From an uncultured Acidobacteriota bacterium (GTDB lineage Bacteria; Acidobacteriota; UBA6911; RPQK01; JAJDTT01): 64,000 bases of DNA. Positions 44,472 to 53,630 of this stretch are shown here, piece by piece; position 1 is the stretch's first letter, and each line of letters begins with the position of its first letter. The position numbers were made by a program, and so were the translations under genes. Location: assembly GCA_951812665.1 (NCBI GenBank), contig CATOST010000008.1, positions 1-64,000 of the forward strand, in the 5' to 3' direction. The notes under the pieces were generated by a model. The model was not told the origin of the DNA, did no database searches, and saw nothing but the letters and a program-made list of their open reading frames with translations.

Positions 44472-46211
44472 ATGGGTATTTGGGAGTGGTTGCTCGTCAT
44501 ACTTCTGAACGGTTCGATTGTCGGCTATGGTCTGTACCTGGGCCGGCGAGGACAATCGAGCAGCCAGTGGTTCCTGGCGGGCCGCACGCTGCCCTGGTGG
44601 CTGATGGGGCTGTCGATGTATGCCACGGCAATCAATGCCGCAGATCTGGTGGCCGCTTCAGGCGCCACCTACCTGATGGGATTCAGCTATTTCGTCTTGA
44701 ACTGGGTCGGCGTGGTGTGCGGCTGGGTCTTGGCAGGATTCTTCATTCTGGTCCCGATGCATCGGATGGGCATGTACACGAATGCCGAGTATCTGGAGGC
44801 CCGCTTCGGAGTCGGCACTAGGATCACCAGCGTGTTCGTTCAGTTGCAGTTTCGCACTCTGGTGATGGGAATGATGAGCATCTCCATCTTCCGCATCCTC
44901 TCGGTTGTTTGCGGCTGGGACTGGCTGGCCTGGGCGGCCGTAGTTCTGGTGGCGGCTCTGGCCGCCGCATATACGGCCGTGGGTGGAATGAGATCGGTGG
45001 CCATTACTGACACTCTCCAGGTGGTGATCATGAGCGCTGCTGCCCTGCTGATCTGGTTCGTCATCTGGGGAGCCGTGGGAGGCTGGGATGGACTGCAGCA
45101 AAGGCTCGAAGCTGCACAACCAAGTCTGGAGAAACAGATCTTACACGTCGGCCGAGACAACGTAGATCGGGAGGACGTAAGCGCGCTCACCCCGAATCAG
45201 ATTCAAGCGAGACTGGTGGCGGGTGGTGAATACGATCCGGACAGCAAAGTCATCGTTGGACGCACACCCTTTTGGATTCTTACGTTGTCGATGATTCTGA
45301 TCGGTGTCGCCTACGTCGTAGTCAACAACACCCAGGCGATGCGAATGCTGGGTGCGCGAAGTCTGTGGGATCTCAGAATGTCAGTTGTGGTTGCCTCGGC
45401 AGTGCTTCTGGTCCTGTCTTTCTTCACCCTCTGTATTGGAGTCATGGGACGCGCCCTCTATCCTGATCAGCTGCTTCTGCCCGACCAGTCACAAGACTCC
45501 ATCTACCCTCTCTTGATCTCCCAGTTCGCCACCGGGTGGTTGAGGCCGATCGCAGTAGCGGGTGTGCTGGCAGCGGCCTTTTCGACCTATGATTCGATCG
45601 GTTCGGCGCTTTCCGCCCTGCTGACACGCGACGTTTATGCACGACTGCTGGTGCGGGACGCTTCCGACCAGCACTACCGACGCGTTGGCCAATGGCTGAT
45701 TCCGGTGATAATAGGGGCATCTTTTGTCTATCTCCCCGCTCTTTTGAGCGGCGGCATGATTGTCTTTTACGTGGAAATTACAAGTGCCTTTGTCATCCCT
45801 TTGTTCACCCTCTATATCATGGGTGTTTTCACACGCGTCCATCCCCGGACCGGGATCATCGGTCTGCTCGTGGGATCGAGTTACGGGATCATGCGCTTGG
45901 TCGCACCCCTGATCGCGGCCAGTTACCACATCCAGATCCTACCCACTTTCTTGCTCGACAAGTACGGAGCCTATTTGTACAGCTTTGTTCTCACTTCTCT
46001 TGCTATGCTGGTGGCCTCACTTGTTCTGGGCTGGGTTCCTTCCGGGCAGCTCATCCATCGAGAGCAGCGAGGCTGGCTTCGGACCAGTCAGCTGCAATTA
46101 GAGGAAGGCCCGCCGATAGGCCGTTCGAGATTCAAACAACTTCTCCCGGTGCCCTTGACGATCGGCTTGGTGGCCACGAGTTTGATTCTCAGCTACGTGG
46201 TGTTCTGGTGA
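44472..46211 (+). CDS. Sodium:solute symporter (SSS family), second gene
   Basis: 579 residues starting 'MGIWEWLLVILLNGSIVGYGLYLG', with about 14 membrane helices. 'QWFLAGRTLPWWLMGLSMYATAINAADLVAASGATY' and 'AAAFSTYDSIGSALSALLTRDVYARLL' match the SSS core. A hydrophilic insertion (about 205-265, 'LEKQILHVGRDNVDREDVSAL') interrupts the mid-part and is longer than in common members. Substrate unknown. It lies upstream of the MoaD-acetamidase-aldolase genes on the same strand with a 250-base gap, so it could import the amide or acid they use (inference). Confidence 0.9.
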   Translation: MGIWEWLLVILLNGSIVGYGLYLGRRGQSSSQWFLAGRTLPWWLMGLSMYATAINAADLVAASGATYLMGFSYFVLNWVGVVCGWVLAGFFILVPMHRMGMYTNAEYLEARFGVGTRITSVFVQLQFRTLVMGMMSISIFRILSVVCGWDWLAWAAVVLVAALAAAYTAVGGMRSVAITDTLQVVIMSAAALLIWFVIWGAVGGWDGLQQRLEAAQPSLEKQILHVGRDNVDREDVSALTPNQIQARLVAGGEYDPDSKVIVGRTPFWILTLSMILIGVAYVVVNNTQAMRMLGARSLWDLRMSVVVASAVLLVLSFFTLCIGVMGRALYPDQLLLPDQSQDSIYPLLISQFATGWLRPIAVAGVLAAAFSTYDSIGSALSALLTRDVYARLLVRDASDQHYRRVGQWLIPVIIGASFVYLPALLSGGMIVFYVEITSAFVIPLFTLYIMGVFTRVHPRTGIIGLLVGSSYGIMRLVAPLIAASYHIQILPTFLLDKYGAYLYSFVLTSLAMLVASLVLGWVPSGQLIHREQRGWLRTSQLQLEEGPPIGRSRFKQLLPVPLTIGLVATSLILSYVVFW

Positions 46212-46464
46212 GCCGTCAGCCCGGCATCTTCCGGAATTGACTTGAAGACGAGAAACCATGGATTTCCGGCAACGCTTGAGCAGCTTGGCCCTGCTGTATA
46301 GACTAAGCAACAGTTGATTCAAGGTTGGGGTAGTGATAGAATCTTGGTCATTCACCACCGGGAAACCAGAGGAACTCATAGCGGAAGTTGATATAAGTAA
46401 TGTCGAATAAAGTGAATGTCTGTTTTTTTCAATCCCTTTCAATCAGTTTCCGGGTTAGGCTGCG

Positions 46465-46713
46465 ATGCGGGTAAACGTTCGGCTTGCTTCTTCTCTTAAT
46501 CTTGGGAAATCAGGGAGCACCCACCTGTCGCTGGAGGTGCCAAAGGGTGCGCTTATAGCGGATGTGTTACAACAACTGAAGGAGAGCCGTCCTGAGGTGG
46601 GTGACGCGTTGGCGTCCACAGTGGTGTTTATGAACGGTCAGCAGGTTGGGCGAGAGAAGGTTTTGGAGCCGGATGCGGAGATTGCGCTTCTGCAGCCGAT
46701 CTCCGGGGGCTAA
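46465..46713 (+). CDS. MoaD/ThiS-like sulfur-carrier or ubiquitin-like protein
   Basis: 82 residues of beta-grasp type: 'MRVNVRLASSLNL', then 'LEVPKGALIADVLQQLKESRPEVGDAL', 'VVFMNGQQVG' and the acidic 'LEPDAEIALLQPISGG'. It ends in the di-glycine that MoaD, ThiS and related carriers use for thiocarboxylate or conjugate formation. No MoaE, MoeB/ThiF activator or molybdenum enzyme is near. The next gene, 18 bases on, is an acetamidase-like protein with a zinc ribbon, so this carrier probably serves a dedicated, non-canonical role. Confidence 0.85.
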   Translation: MRVNVRLASSLNLGKSGSTHLSLEVPKGALIADVLQQLKESRPEVGDALASTVVFMNGQQVGREKVLEPDAEIALLQPISGG

Positions 46714-46731
46714 GAATCGAGGGGGTGACTG

Positions 46732-48096
46732 ATGGCACAGGTATCGCAGAATCGGACGACGGAAAGTTCCCATCTTAGGCCAATTTCTGGTGGGCGGCAG
46801 ACGGTGTTTGTCGACCAGTTCACCAATGGGATCCTGGACCCGGCGCTCCCCATGCTGGGCCCAGTGAGGGACGGAGGCCACATTGTCGTCAATACAACTC
46901 CCGGTTGCTGGGGACCGATGATCACACCGCGCATTCGGGGTGGCCATGAAGTGACACAACCGGTAGGCGTCGAGGGTGCGGAGATAGGTGATGCAATCGC
47001 AATCTGGATTCGTGAGATCACGGTGACTTCGCTGGCCACTGCTTCGGGCACGGACCAGCCGATGAATGGGCGATTTCTGGACGATCCTTTCGTAGCCGGT
47101 CTTTGTCCCGAATGCGGGACGCTATACCCGGAAACTCGGATCGATGGTATCGGTCAGACGGCTGTTCGTTGTGCCCAGTGTGGCGCAGATGCGGCACCGT
47201 TCAACATCACCAACGGTTACACCATGGTTTTCGACCAGAACCACCGCTTGGGTGTAACAGTGCCTCAGCAGGAAGCTGAGGGAATTGCCCGTGAGGCCGA
47301 GCGCTACGGGGCCATACCGGAAAATTCTGTGCAGCACCCGATTTTGACCTTTGCACCACACGACCTGGTGGGAATTGCGACGCGTCTCCGCCCGTTCATG
47401 GGTCAGCTGGGTACCACGCCGGCGGTCAGGATTCCCGACTCCCATAACGCTGGGGACTTCGGCGTCTTCCTGATCGGTAAATCCCACGAATACGCGCTGA
47501 CCGGGGAAGAACTGGAAGGACGGACCGACGGGCATATGGACTGCGATTCAGTGCGTGCTGGGGCTGTGCTTATCTGTCCTGTGAAGACGCCGGGCGGCGG
47601 TGTATACACCGGTGATATGCATGCTTTGCAGGGAGACGGAGAAATTGCCGGACACACATGCGACGTTGCGGGGACTCTTACACTTGAAGTCCGTGTGCTC
47701 AAGAAACTCACGCTCGAGGGTCCCATCCTGTTACCGGTGCCTGAAGACCTGCCCTATCTAGCCCGGCCTTTGAAGCCGGAAGAGGTCCAGAGAGCGAGAA
47801 TGTTGGCCCGGACTAGGGGGATGAGGGATATCGAAGCGGCGGCGCCCATCTCATTCATTGGCACCGGCCCGGATCTTAATGCCGCTACGGATAACGGATT
47901 AAGAAGGGCAGCCAGTCTTCTGGATATGAGTGTAGGGGAGGTGAAGAACCGGGCCACCATTACCGGAGCCGTCGAAATTGCACGGAATCCGGGTGTCGTG
48001 CAGGTCTCTTTCCTGGCGCCCCTCGACCGTCTGGAGAAACTCGGATTGGCATCACTTGTTGCAGAGCAGTATGGGATTGCCCTGGGGGCGTCCTAG
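46732..48096 (+). CDS. Acetamidase/formamidase-like protein with zinc ribbon
   Basis: 454 residues. The FmdA/AmdA fold is recognised by 'IPDSHNAGDFGVFLIG', 'RTDGHMDCDSVRAGAVLICPVKTPGGGVYTGDMHALQGDGEIAGHTCDVAGTL' taken in pieces, with metal-ligand Asp and His. An insertion at 125-150 adds two CxxC pairs (Cys125/128 and Cys147/150), a rubredoxin-like zinc ribbon absent from ordinary amidases. Known family members hydrolyse formamide or acetamide; the insertion and the MoaD-like neighbour suggest another substrate or a carrier-modified enzyme. GTGA-rich ribosome-binding region ('gagggggtgactg') before the ATG. Confidence 0.82.
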   Translation: MAQVSQNRTTESSHLRPISGGRQTVFVDQFTNGILDPALPMLGPVRDGGHIVVNTTPGCWGPMITPRIRGGHEVTQPVGVEGAEIGDAIAIWIREITVTSLATASGTDQPMNGRFLDDPFVAGLCPECGTLYPETRIDGIGQTAVRCAQCGADAAPFNITNGYTMVFDQNHRLGVTVPQQEAEGIAREAERYGAIPENSVQHPILTFAPHDLVGIATRLRPFMGQLGTTPAVRIPDSHNAGDFGVFLIGKSHEYALTGEELEGRTDGHMDCDSVRAGAVLICPVKTPGGGVYTGDMHALQGDGEIAGHTCDVAGTLTLEVRVLKKLTLEGPILLPVPEDLPYLARPLKPEEVQRARMLARTRGMRDIEAAAPISFIGTGPDLNAATDNGLRRAASLLDMSVGEVKNRATITGAVEIARNPGVVQVSFLAPLDRLEKLGLASLVAEQYGIALGAS

Positions 48097-48134
48097 AAAG
48101 ATTTGATCCAGTAATATTCAACCGGGAGGTCTCA

Positions 48135-48971
48135 TTGAGGAAGAATCTGCTAAGGGAAAAGCTTTACGCTGGCCAACCTACGATCGGAACTCACATTCAA
48201 AGCACTGATCCAGGAATGCTGGAATTGATGGCATTGACGGGTGGGGTTGACTACATCGAATTTGTTGGTCCGTACGCGCCCTACGATATGTATTGGTTGG
48301 ACACCCTGGCCAGAATCACTGAGTTGTACAACATATCCTCCACTCTTAAAGTTGACCAGAGTATTCAAGAGTTTCAAGCTCAAAGGGCCATCGCTTCTGG
48401 AATACAGGGTATTCTCTTCACCGATATCCGAAGCGTAGAGGACGTCAAGGCATGCGTGAGGGCGGTAAAACCCGACACACCCACTGCGGGTGGCCGTATG
48501 GGTGCCAAAATGTATCGAGACTCAAGGTTCTTCCTGGATTGTGCTTCGGCAGAGACGGTCCAGGGCTACAACGACGTGGTTGTGGAATTGATGATCGAAA
48601 AGCGAGGAGCCGTTGATCATCTAGAAGAAATACTCGCGGTAGAGGGCGTCGACATGATTCAGTTTGGACCGGCGGATTATGCCATAAGCACCGGTGTGCC
48701 AGGAGCCGGCTATGGTGGCAAGCCCAGCGAATCGGATCAAAGAAACGCTGCAACCATTAAGGAGGTCGAGCGCAAAGTGATCCGAACCGCTGTAGAGCGA
48801 GGAGTTGCGGTAAGGGTTGATTTGCTGGGGACCGAGACTTTGGAGCAGTGTCAGGAGTACGTCGATCTGGGTGTTCGCCACTTTTGCACCGGCTTTGAGT
48901 TCGTCGTGGTGCACAATTGGCTAAAATCCAACCCACCTAAATTGAGGGCTTTGGTGGAATCAGCGCCCTGA
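48135..48971 (+). CDS. HpcH/HpaI-family aldolase
   Basis: 278 residues from a TTG start behind GGGAGG. TIM-barrel class II aldolase signs: 'GTHIQSTDPGMLELMALTGGVDYIEFVGPYAPYD', a mid segment 'AQRAIASGIQGILFTDIRSVEDVKACVRAVKP', and 'EEILAVEGVDMIQFGPADYAIS' with the metal-ligand acidic residues. It cleaves or forms 2-keto-3-deoxy or hydroxy acids in the family. It follows the amidase by 38 bases, so amide hydrolysis and aldol cleavage may be consecutive steps (inference). Confidence 0.85.
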   Translation: MRKNLLREKLYAGQPTIGTHIQSTDPGMLELMALTGGVDYIEFVGPYAPYDMYWLDTLARITELYNISSTLKVDQSIQEFQAQRAIASGIQGILFTDIRSVEDVKACVRAVKPDTPTAGGRMGAKMYRDSRFFLDCASAETVQGYNDVVVELMIEKRGAVDHLEEILAVEGVDMIQFGPADYAISTGVPGAGYGGKPSESDQRNAATIKEVERKVIRTAVERGVAVRVDLLGTETLEQCQEYVDLGVRHFCTGFEFVVVHNWLKSNPPKLRALVESAP

Positions 48972-49057
48972 ACATCTGTCATGCTCACCTCACGCCTTAA
49001 TTCATCAAATTCGCGCACCTTCGAGTATTGCTTCAGAGGCGCGTGGAGGATCTCACA

Positions 49058-49522
49058 ATGAAAAAGCTTTTGCTGGCCTGTTTGAGCTTCACCTTCACTC
49101 CACTAGCCGCTTCAGATCCGCCCAATCTCGCCCACTGGACCAGCCAGGAATTAAAGAGCCTGTCGGAGCGGCTTCCTTCCCAGATGGACGAGGGGAAAAG
49201 AGCGGTGGAGGAAATGGCAAGATTCGGCACCCACCGCGTGCTCATGGTTTACCGTGAATCCAGCGCTCCCGCAGCAGCACATGAACACACGGACTTTTAC
49301 CTGATCCAAGGCGGGGAAGGGAAGCTGGTGCTTGGGGGAGAGGTTGTGGATCCCAAACCCAAAACCCCAACCGAAGTATGGGGGACATCCATCCGCGGCG
49401 GCAAGGCGATCCAAGTCAAGGCGGGAGACATCATCAACATCCCCCCGAATGCGGCTCACCAGATCCTCCTGGAGCCAGGCCAGAACATTACCTATCTGGT
49501 GGTCAATGTTCCGATTCCGTGA
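49058..49522 (+). CDS. Exported cupin-domain protein
   Basis: 154 residues from the ATG at 49058, eight bases after GGAGG; the frame upstream to 49028 is not needed. A signal peptide ('MKKLLLACLSFTFTPLAAS') precedes a single cupin: 'HEHTDFYLIQGGEGKLVLGGEVVDP' (metal-ligand His pair and Glu-like positions) and 'IQVKAGDIINIPPNAAHQILLEPGQNITYLVVNV'. Small periplasmic metal-binding cupin; relatives bind or isomerise sugars or small acids. It directly precedes a lipoprotein serine hydrolase, with which it is likely co-transcribed (40-base gap). Confidence 0.85.
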   Translation: MKKLLLACLSFTFTPLAASDPPNLAHWTSQELKSLSERLPSQMDEGKRAVEEMARFGTHRVLMVYRESSAPAAAHEHTDFYLIQGGEGKLVLGGEVVDPKPKTPTEVWGTSIRGGKAIQVKAGDIINIPPNAAHQILLEPGQNITYLVVNVPIP

Positions 49523-49561
49523 ATGGCAATAAGGACCAATCACACGCCAACCTGGAGGACA

Positions 49562-50776
49562 ATGAGGCGATTCCGCCCGATTCTCTATATTCCGGAAGTC
49601 TTCTTCTTAGCTGGCTGCGGGGGTGTCCCCAGCGAAACGGCACCCAGTGACGGCACCGTCCCCGATTGGGTGGTCTACCCGGAGAAGGAATGGCAGACCA
49701 TCACCCCCGAACAGGCTTTTCCTGACCAGGTTCAAAGCGGCACTAGCGGGCACGCAGCTCACAGCGATCTGAGCGCCTGGAAAGGCTGGGTGGGGCGCAT
49801 GAATGAGCAGGTCAAGGGAGCTTCAAAGGATCTTCCTCAATATCAGCGATTAGACAACCGGGAGAACCAGGGGGGCGTTGCGATTGCCTGGGGCGGCTAC
49901 CTTCTGCAAACTTTCGGCGATCCCGACTTTCGGGTCCAAACGGCGTCCCTCGGAAAAGCTTTTACCATGGCCTGCCTGCAGTTGGCCATCGATCAAGGCC
50001 TGATCAATAGTGCCACTGATCTAGTTAAAGATTACTGGACCGGAGAAGGGGAACTCAACGCTCCCCACAAGTATCTCAACCAGGGTCACCACGATTCCCT
50101 CACGTTCCTCCACCTGGTCACTCATAGAGGCGGCTTTCCAATCACCAACGGCTACACCTGGAAGGATTGCAAAACACCCGACGCCGACGCTGTCGCCCCG
50201 CCTTGGTCCAAGTGCACGGGCGATCCCGATTCTGACAATTACGCCCATGCTCAACCGGGCACGGTAGGCCAGACTTATAGCAGCGGCGCCTATTGGCGCC
50301 TGGGCCAGGCATTAACGGCCATTTGGAAAAAGGACCTGAAGCAGGTCATGGACGAGAAACTGTTCAGTAAGATGGGTATACCTGCCGACCGTTGGGATTG
50401 GACACCCGGGCAGACCGTCCATGACAATTCCGATTATTATCCTAAAATGCCCGGCTATGGACTCTATCTGGATCCCCCCTACACGATTAGCGGACAGACC
50501 GTGCGCGGCGGCCCGGGCTGGGTAGTGATGAGCGCCAAGGACCTGGCCCGTTTCGGCCTGCTGATCGCCACCGGAGGGATCTGGAAAGGTGAGCGCCTGA
50601 TCACAGGGACGAACCTGCTGAGGGCTCACAGCGGCGGCGGCGGCAGTAACGTCAACGGCGTGGGCGGGTCAATCATGGTCTCCTGGGGAAAGGTCACGGC
50701 GGAAGGCATCAATTTCAGCGACATTCCCCTGCACCTGTTTGCACGCCACCAGCCGAGTCCTGGCGGCAATCGTTAA
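49562..50776 (+). CDS. Lipoprotein serine hydrolase, paralog 2
   Basis: 404 residues from the ATG at 49562 (GGAGG just upstream), with lipobox 'FFLAGC' (Cys19). The catalytic 'TASLGKAFTM' (SxxK), 'YSSGAYWRLGQAL', 'GPGWVVMSAKDLARFGLL' and 'RAHSGGGGSNVNGVGG' parallel paralogs 1 and 3. The shared block 'QTFGDPDFRVQTASLGKAFTMACLQLAID' is nearly the same in all three. A specific insertion ('FPDQVQSGTSGHAAHS') distinguishes it. Probable membrane-anchored esterase or amidase. Confidence 0.85.
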   Translation: MRRFRPILYIPEVFFLAGCGGVPSETAPSDGTVPDWVVYPEKEWQTITPEQAFPDQVQSGTSGHAAHSDLSAWKGWVGRMNEQVKGASKDLPQYQRLDNRENQGGVAIAWGGYLLQTFGDPDFRVQTASLGKAFTMACLQLAIDQGLINSATDLVKDYWTGEGELNAPHKYLNQGHHDSLTFLHLVTHRGGFPITNGYTWKDCKTPDADAVAPPWSKCTGDPDSDNYAHAQPGTVGQTYSSGAYWRLGQALTAIWKKDLKQVMDEKLFSKMGIPADRWDWTPGQTVHDNSDYYPKMPGYGLYLDPPYTISGQTVRGGPGWVVMSAKDLARFGLLIATGGIWKGERLITGTNLLRAHSGGGGSNVNGVGGSIMVSWGKVTAEGINFSDIPLHLFARHQPSPGGNR

Positions 50777-50817
50777 ACCGGAGCTTCGACCCACACGACT
50801 CAGCAGGAAAAGAGGTT

Positions 50818-53154
50818 TCAGTTCTTTGATAAGGTCAGCTTTTTGAGCTTGAGAGGCGTGATCTGCGCCTCTCCCTCAACGATTCGAATGAACTGATCGA
50901 AGGGCACATCGCGGAAAGTTTGCGTGAGCCCCGTAGTTGGCCAGAAAACTTCAAGTACCACGATTCTTGAGGCTTTACCCAAGCCAACGGTCTGCCGAAG
51001 GGGATTAGCCCCAAACGTACCACCGCTGTTCACATGCTTGTAGATCGAGCGCCGTACATCGTTTTCGATGACCTGCACGTGGATGCGGGCGCCGATCGCT
51101 GATCGGTTCGAGCGCACACCCACGAGTTGAATCGCAATCCAGTGATTGTCGACCCCGGGGTTCTCATAGAGGACGTTTCCGTATGCGTCGCCCGGGAGCG
51201 CACCTCCCATTTGTTCGAAAATGTCCTGATCACCATCGTGATCGAGATCCGCAAAAACAACGCCGTGGCCTTTCTGAAGGTGGCTGAAACCACCCGTTGC
51301 ACTGACGTCCCTAAAGCCTTTACCGCTCTGATTGCGATACATGACGTTAGGCATGATGCTCCGATAGGCCGGGTATCCGGTACCGAGATAGAAGTCGAGG
51401 TAGCCGTCGTTGTCAAGGTCACCGAAGTTTGAACCCATCGGTGCCGTTGGATGGATCAGGTTGTGTCGCCTTGCGACTTCCTCGAAACCACCCTGCCCAT
51501 CCCCCCGATACAGGCAAGCCAGTTCGATGTTCAGGGGCATGCCAAGCAAGCTCGCCGTGAGATCCGCGATGCCGGCGGAATATGCCGATACATACAAATC
51601 CAGGATTCCGTCGTTGTCGAGGTCCCAGAACCAGGCGGGGAAGCTTGCGGCCGGGCGGTCAACCTCGAGCTTGCTGGCCATGTTGGTGAACTTGCCGTCT
51701 CCTTGGTTGCGATAGAGGCGATTGCTGCCGTGCAAATTGGAGACGTATAAATCAGGCCAGCGATCGCCATCGTAATCGCCCCAAATCACCGATTTTGCAT
51801 AACCGTGATTCTGCACACCTGCTTCTTTGGCCAGATCGCTAAAAGTTCCGTCGCCGTTGTTGTGGAACAGTTGACAGGGAGCCCGCAGCCCTTCGGAGGA
51901 TTCATTTCCAATGTACAAATCGAGAAGCCCGTCATTGTCGTAGTCGCCCCAGGACGCAGTTTGGGTAGGATAATGCACCTGACCCAAACCGGCTTCGAAG
52001 GTCACATCCGTGAATGTTCCGCCACCGTTGTTGCGCAGCAGAGAGTTGGGGTGCTGCCCCTGTTCCTCGATCCAGGCGCCTCGAAGGACCAGAATATCGA
52101 TGTCTCCATCGTTGTCGTAGTCAGCCTGCACCAGGTTCAGCCCACCGTATAAACCGAGCAGTCCGGCTTCTTTCGTCCGTTCTGAAAAGGTGCCGTCCTG
52201 GTTGTTTCTGAACAAGTGGATCTGCCCGGCAGTGTTCCAGGTCGACGCCACGATGTCGAGATAGCCGTCGTTGTCAAAATCGTCGGCGATGGCACCCCCC
52301 GACAAATCAAATGTGTCAAGCCCCAACCCCGGCGCGATGTTCTGGAAACGGGGTATCTTATCCTCGGATTCGAACAATTGCGGCGAGAGAAGATACGGCT
52401 TTGGCACTTGCTCTGGGTAGCCTCGGAGGGTCATATATGCGATGTTGAGCAGCCATCGAGCTTCCAAATGAAGCGGTTCGCTTGCCCTCGTGATCTGCAA
52501 GACTTCAGTGAAACTCGCAATCGCTCCCCTGGATGGCTCTTGCTCGGTGTGAATACCGCCGCCCCGCAGGGGGAAAATGCAGCTTTCGGGTGAGTTGTGC
52601 AGGCAGCAGTTTCGTGTTTCGCCGTGTCGCATGTAAGCCACGCCAAGCCAAAAGGCGCTCTCCGCCAACACCTTTGGTGGGACATCGTCGCGGTTCAACC
52701 GGACAAGCCCGATCGCCTTTCTAAGATGGTCGATTGCCTCCTCTTCATTGCCGAGACGAAGTTCCGCTTGGCCCAATTCCCTATGAAGCTCGTACTTCGC
52801 ACGGTCCGATGTATCGGGAGACAAGTCCGCGAGCCGCTTTCGCAGCGCGCGCGCGGTTGCATCACCGAGGTAGCTATTGTTGTCCGGAGTGCCAGCCGCG
52901 ATTTGCTTGAGCAGCGTCAGCATCTGTTGGTGGCTTGGCGGCACCGCAGGTGGGCCTCCCTCAGCCTGCAAAGACGATTCGGTTCCGGGAATAGCGGCTT
53001 CTGAGTTCCTACTGGTGGCGGCACCGTCGCTGGTCACGAGCGCCAACGCCGCAACAATACCCACCAACCCCAGGACGAATACACTCCGGATTCCTGCAGG
53101 GAACGATGCGCGATGTTTGGCTCCTCCACCGCCACGATTCATATGCTTCTTCAT
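50818..53154 (-). CDS. TPR plus CRTAC1-type FG-GAP/UnbV protein
   Basis: 778 residues. An N-terminal membrane/signal segment ('SVFVLGLVGIVAALALVTSDG', about 25-45) is followed by a short TPR-like region ('RAKYELHRELGQAELRLGNEEEAIDHLRKAIGLV'). Many FG-GAP repeats follow ('DDFDNDGYLDIVAS', 'ADYDNDGDIDILVL', 'GDYDNDGLLDLYIG', 'GDYDGDRWPDLYVS'), then a C-terminal ASPIC/UnbV domain ('NRSAIGARIHVQ', 'TVGLGKASRIVVLEVFWPTTGLTQTF'). Two Cys near 'RNCCLHNSPESC' could pair. It joins in one chain the TPR and CRTAC1 parts that are separate genes at 37441-41075. Likely exported and calcium-binding. It lies convergent with serine hydrolase paralog 2. Confidence 0.88.
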   Translation of the reverse strand: MKKHMNRGGGGAKHRASFPAGIRSVFVLGLVGIVAALALVTSDGAATSRNSEAAIPGTESSLQAEGGPPAVPPSHQQMLTLLKQIAAGTPDNNSYLGDATARALRKRLADLSPDTSDRAKYELHRELGQAELRLGNEEEAIDHLRKAIGLVRLNRDDVPPKVLAESAFWLGVAYMRHGETRNCCLHNSPESCIFPLRGGGIHTEQEPSRGAIASFTEVLQITRASEPLHLEARWLLNIAYMTLRGYPEQVPKPYLLSPQLFESEDKIPRFQNIAPGLGLDTFDLSGGAIADDFDNDGYLDIVASTWNTAGQIHLFRNNQDGTFSERTKEAGLLGLYGGLNLVQADYDNDGDIDILVLRGAWIEEQGQHPNSLLRNNGGGTFTDVTFEAGLGQVHYPTQTASWGDYDNDGLLDLYIGNESSEGLRAPCQLFHNNGDGTFSDLAKEAGVQNHGYAKSVIWGDYDGDRWPDLYVSNLHGSNRLYRNQGDGKFTNMASKLEVDRPAASFPAWFWDLDNDGILDLYVSAYSAGIADLTASLLGMPLNIELACLYRGDGQGGFEEVARRHNLIHPTAPMGSNFGDLDNDGYLDFYLGTGYPAYRSIMPNVMYRNQSGKGFRDVSATGGFSHLQKGHGVVFADLDHDGDQDIFEQMGGALPGDAYGNVLYENPGVDNHWIAIQLVGVRSNRSAIGARIHVQVIENDVRRSIYKHVNSGGTFGANPLRQTVGLGKASRIVVLEVFWPTTGLTQTFRDVPFDQFIRIVEGEAQITPLKLKKLTLSKN

Positions 53155-53630
53155 GCTCCCACACCGAATGCCTCGCTAGTCCGCCGACCTACCGGCTCTC
53201 CGCACGTTTTGCAGTGGACCGGAGGGTGATCACACTTGTACTCCCAAAACAAGCGGCTCGCAGACCAGAAAAGCTAGGCTGCTAATGACCCGTGGTGAGA
53301 GAGATTTGAAACCCGCTCACAGCATCAGGTTGAGGCGAAACACGACAAGGAATCTACCAAATTCTGCGCATTCTTGCCTGGGCTTCATATGATGTTATTA
53401 TCTGAGACATTGTTCCGACGACTCAACCTCGCCTGCCGGATGCTTGGACTCTTGGTCCTCAACGGTGTGGGACTACCGTTTGTGAATGCTGGAACAGCCG
53501 GGGGGAGGGGTGAATCGAGGAAGTTCAGCTGTGGTAAGGTGGGACTTACCAGCCTTCTTCACCGCGAAATGCCCCTCAGGCCTGAGGAACATCACGAAGA
53601 TTATCTTTATCTTTCAAACTGGAGATTCAA
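53155..53630. other. Intergenic region before serine hydrolase paralog 3
   Basis: About 475 bases. A rightward open frame at 53374 lacks a ribosome-binding site and known motifs and is probably not a gene. The divergent promoters of the leftward CRTAC1 gene and the rightward hydrolase must be here; none was pinned down. Confidence 0.5.
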
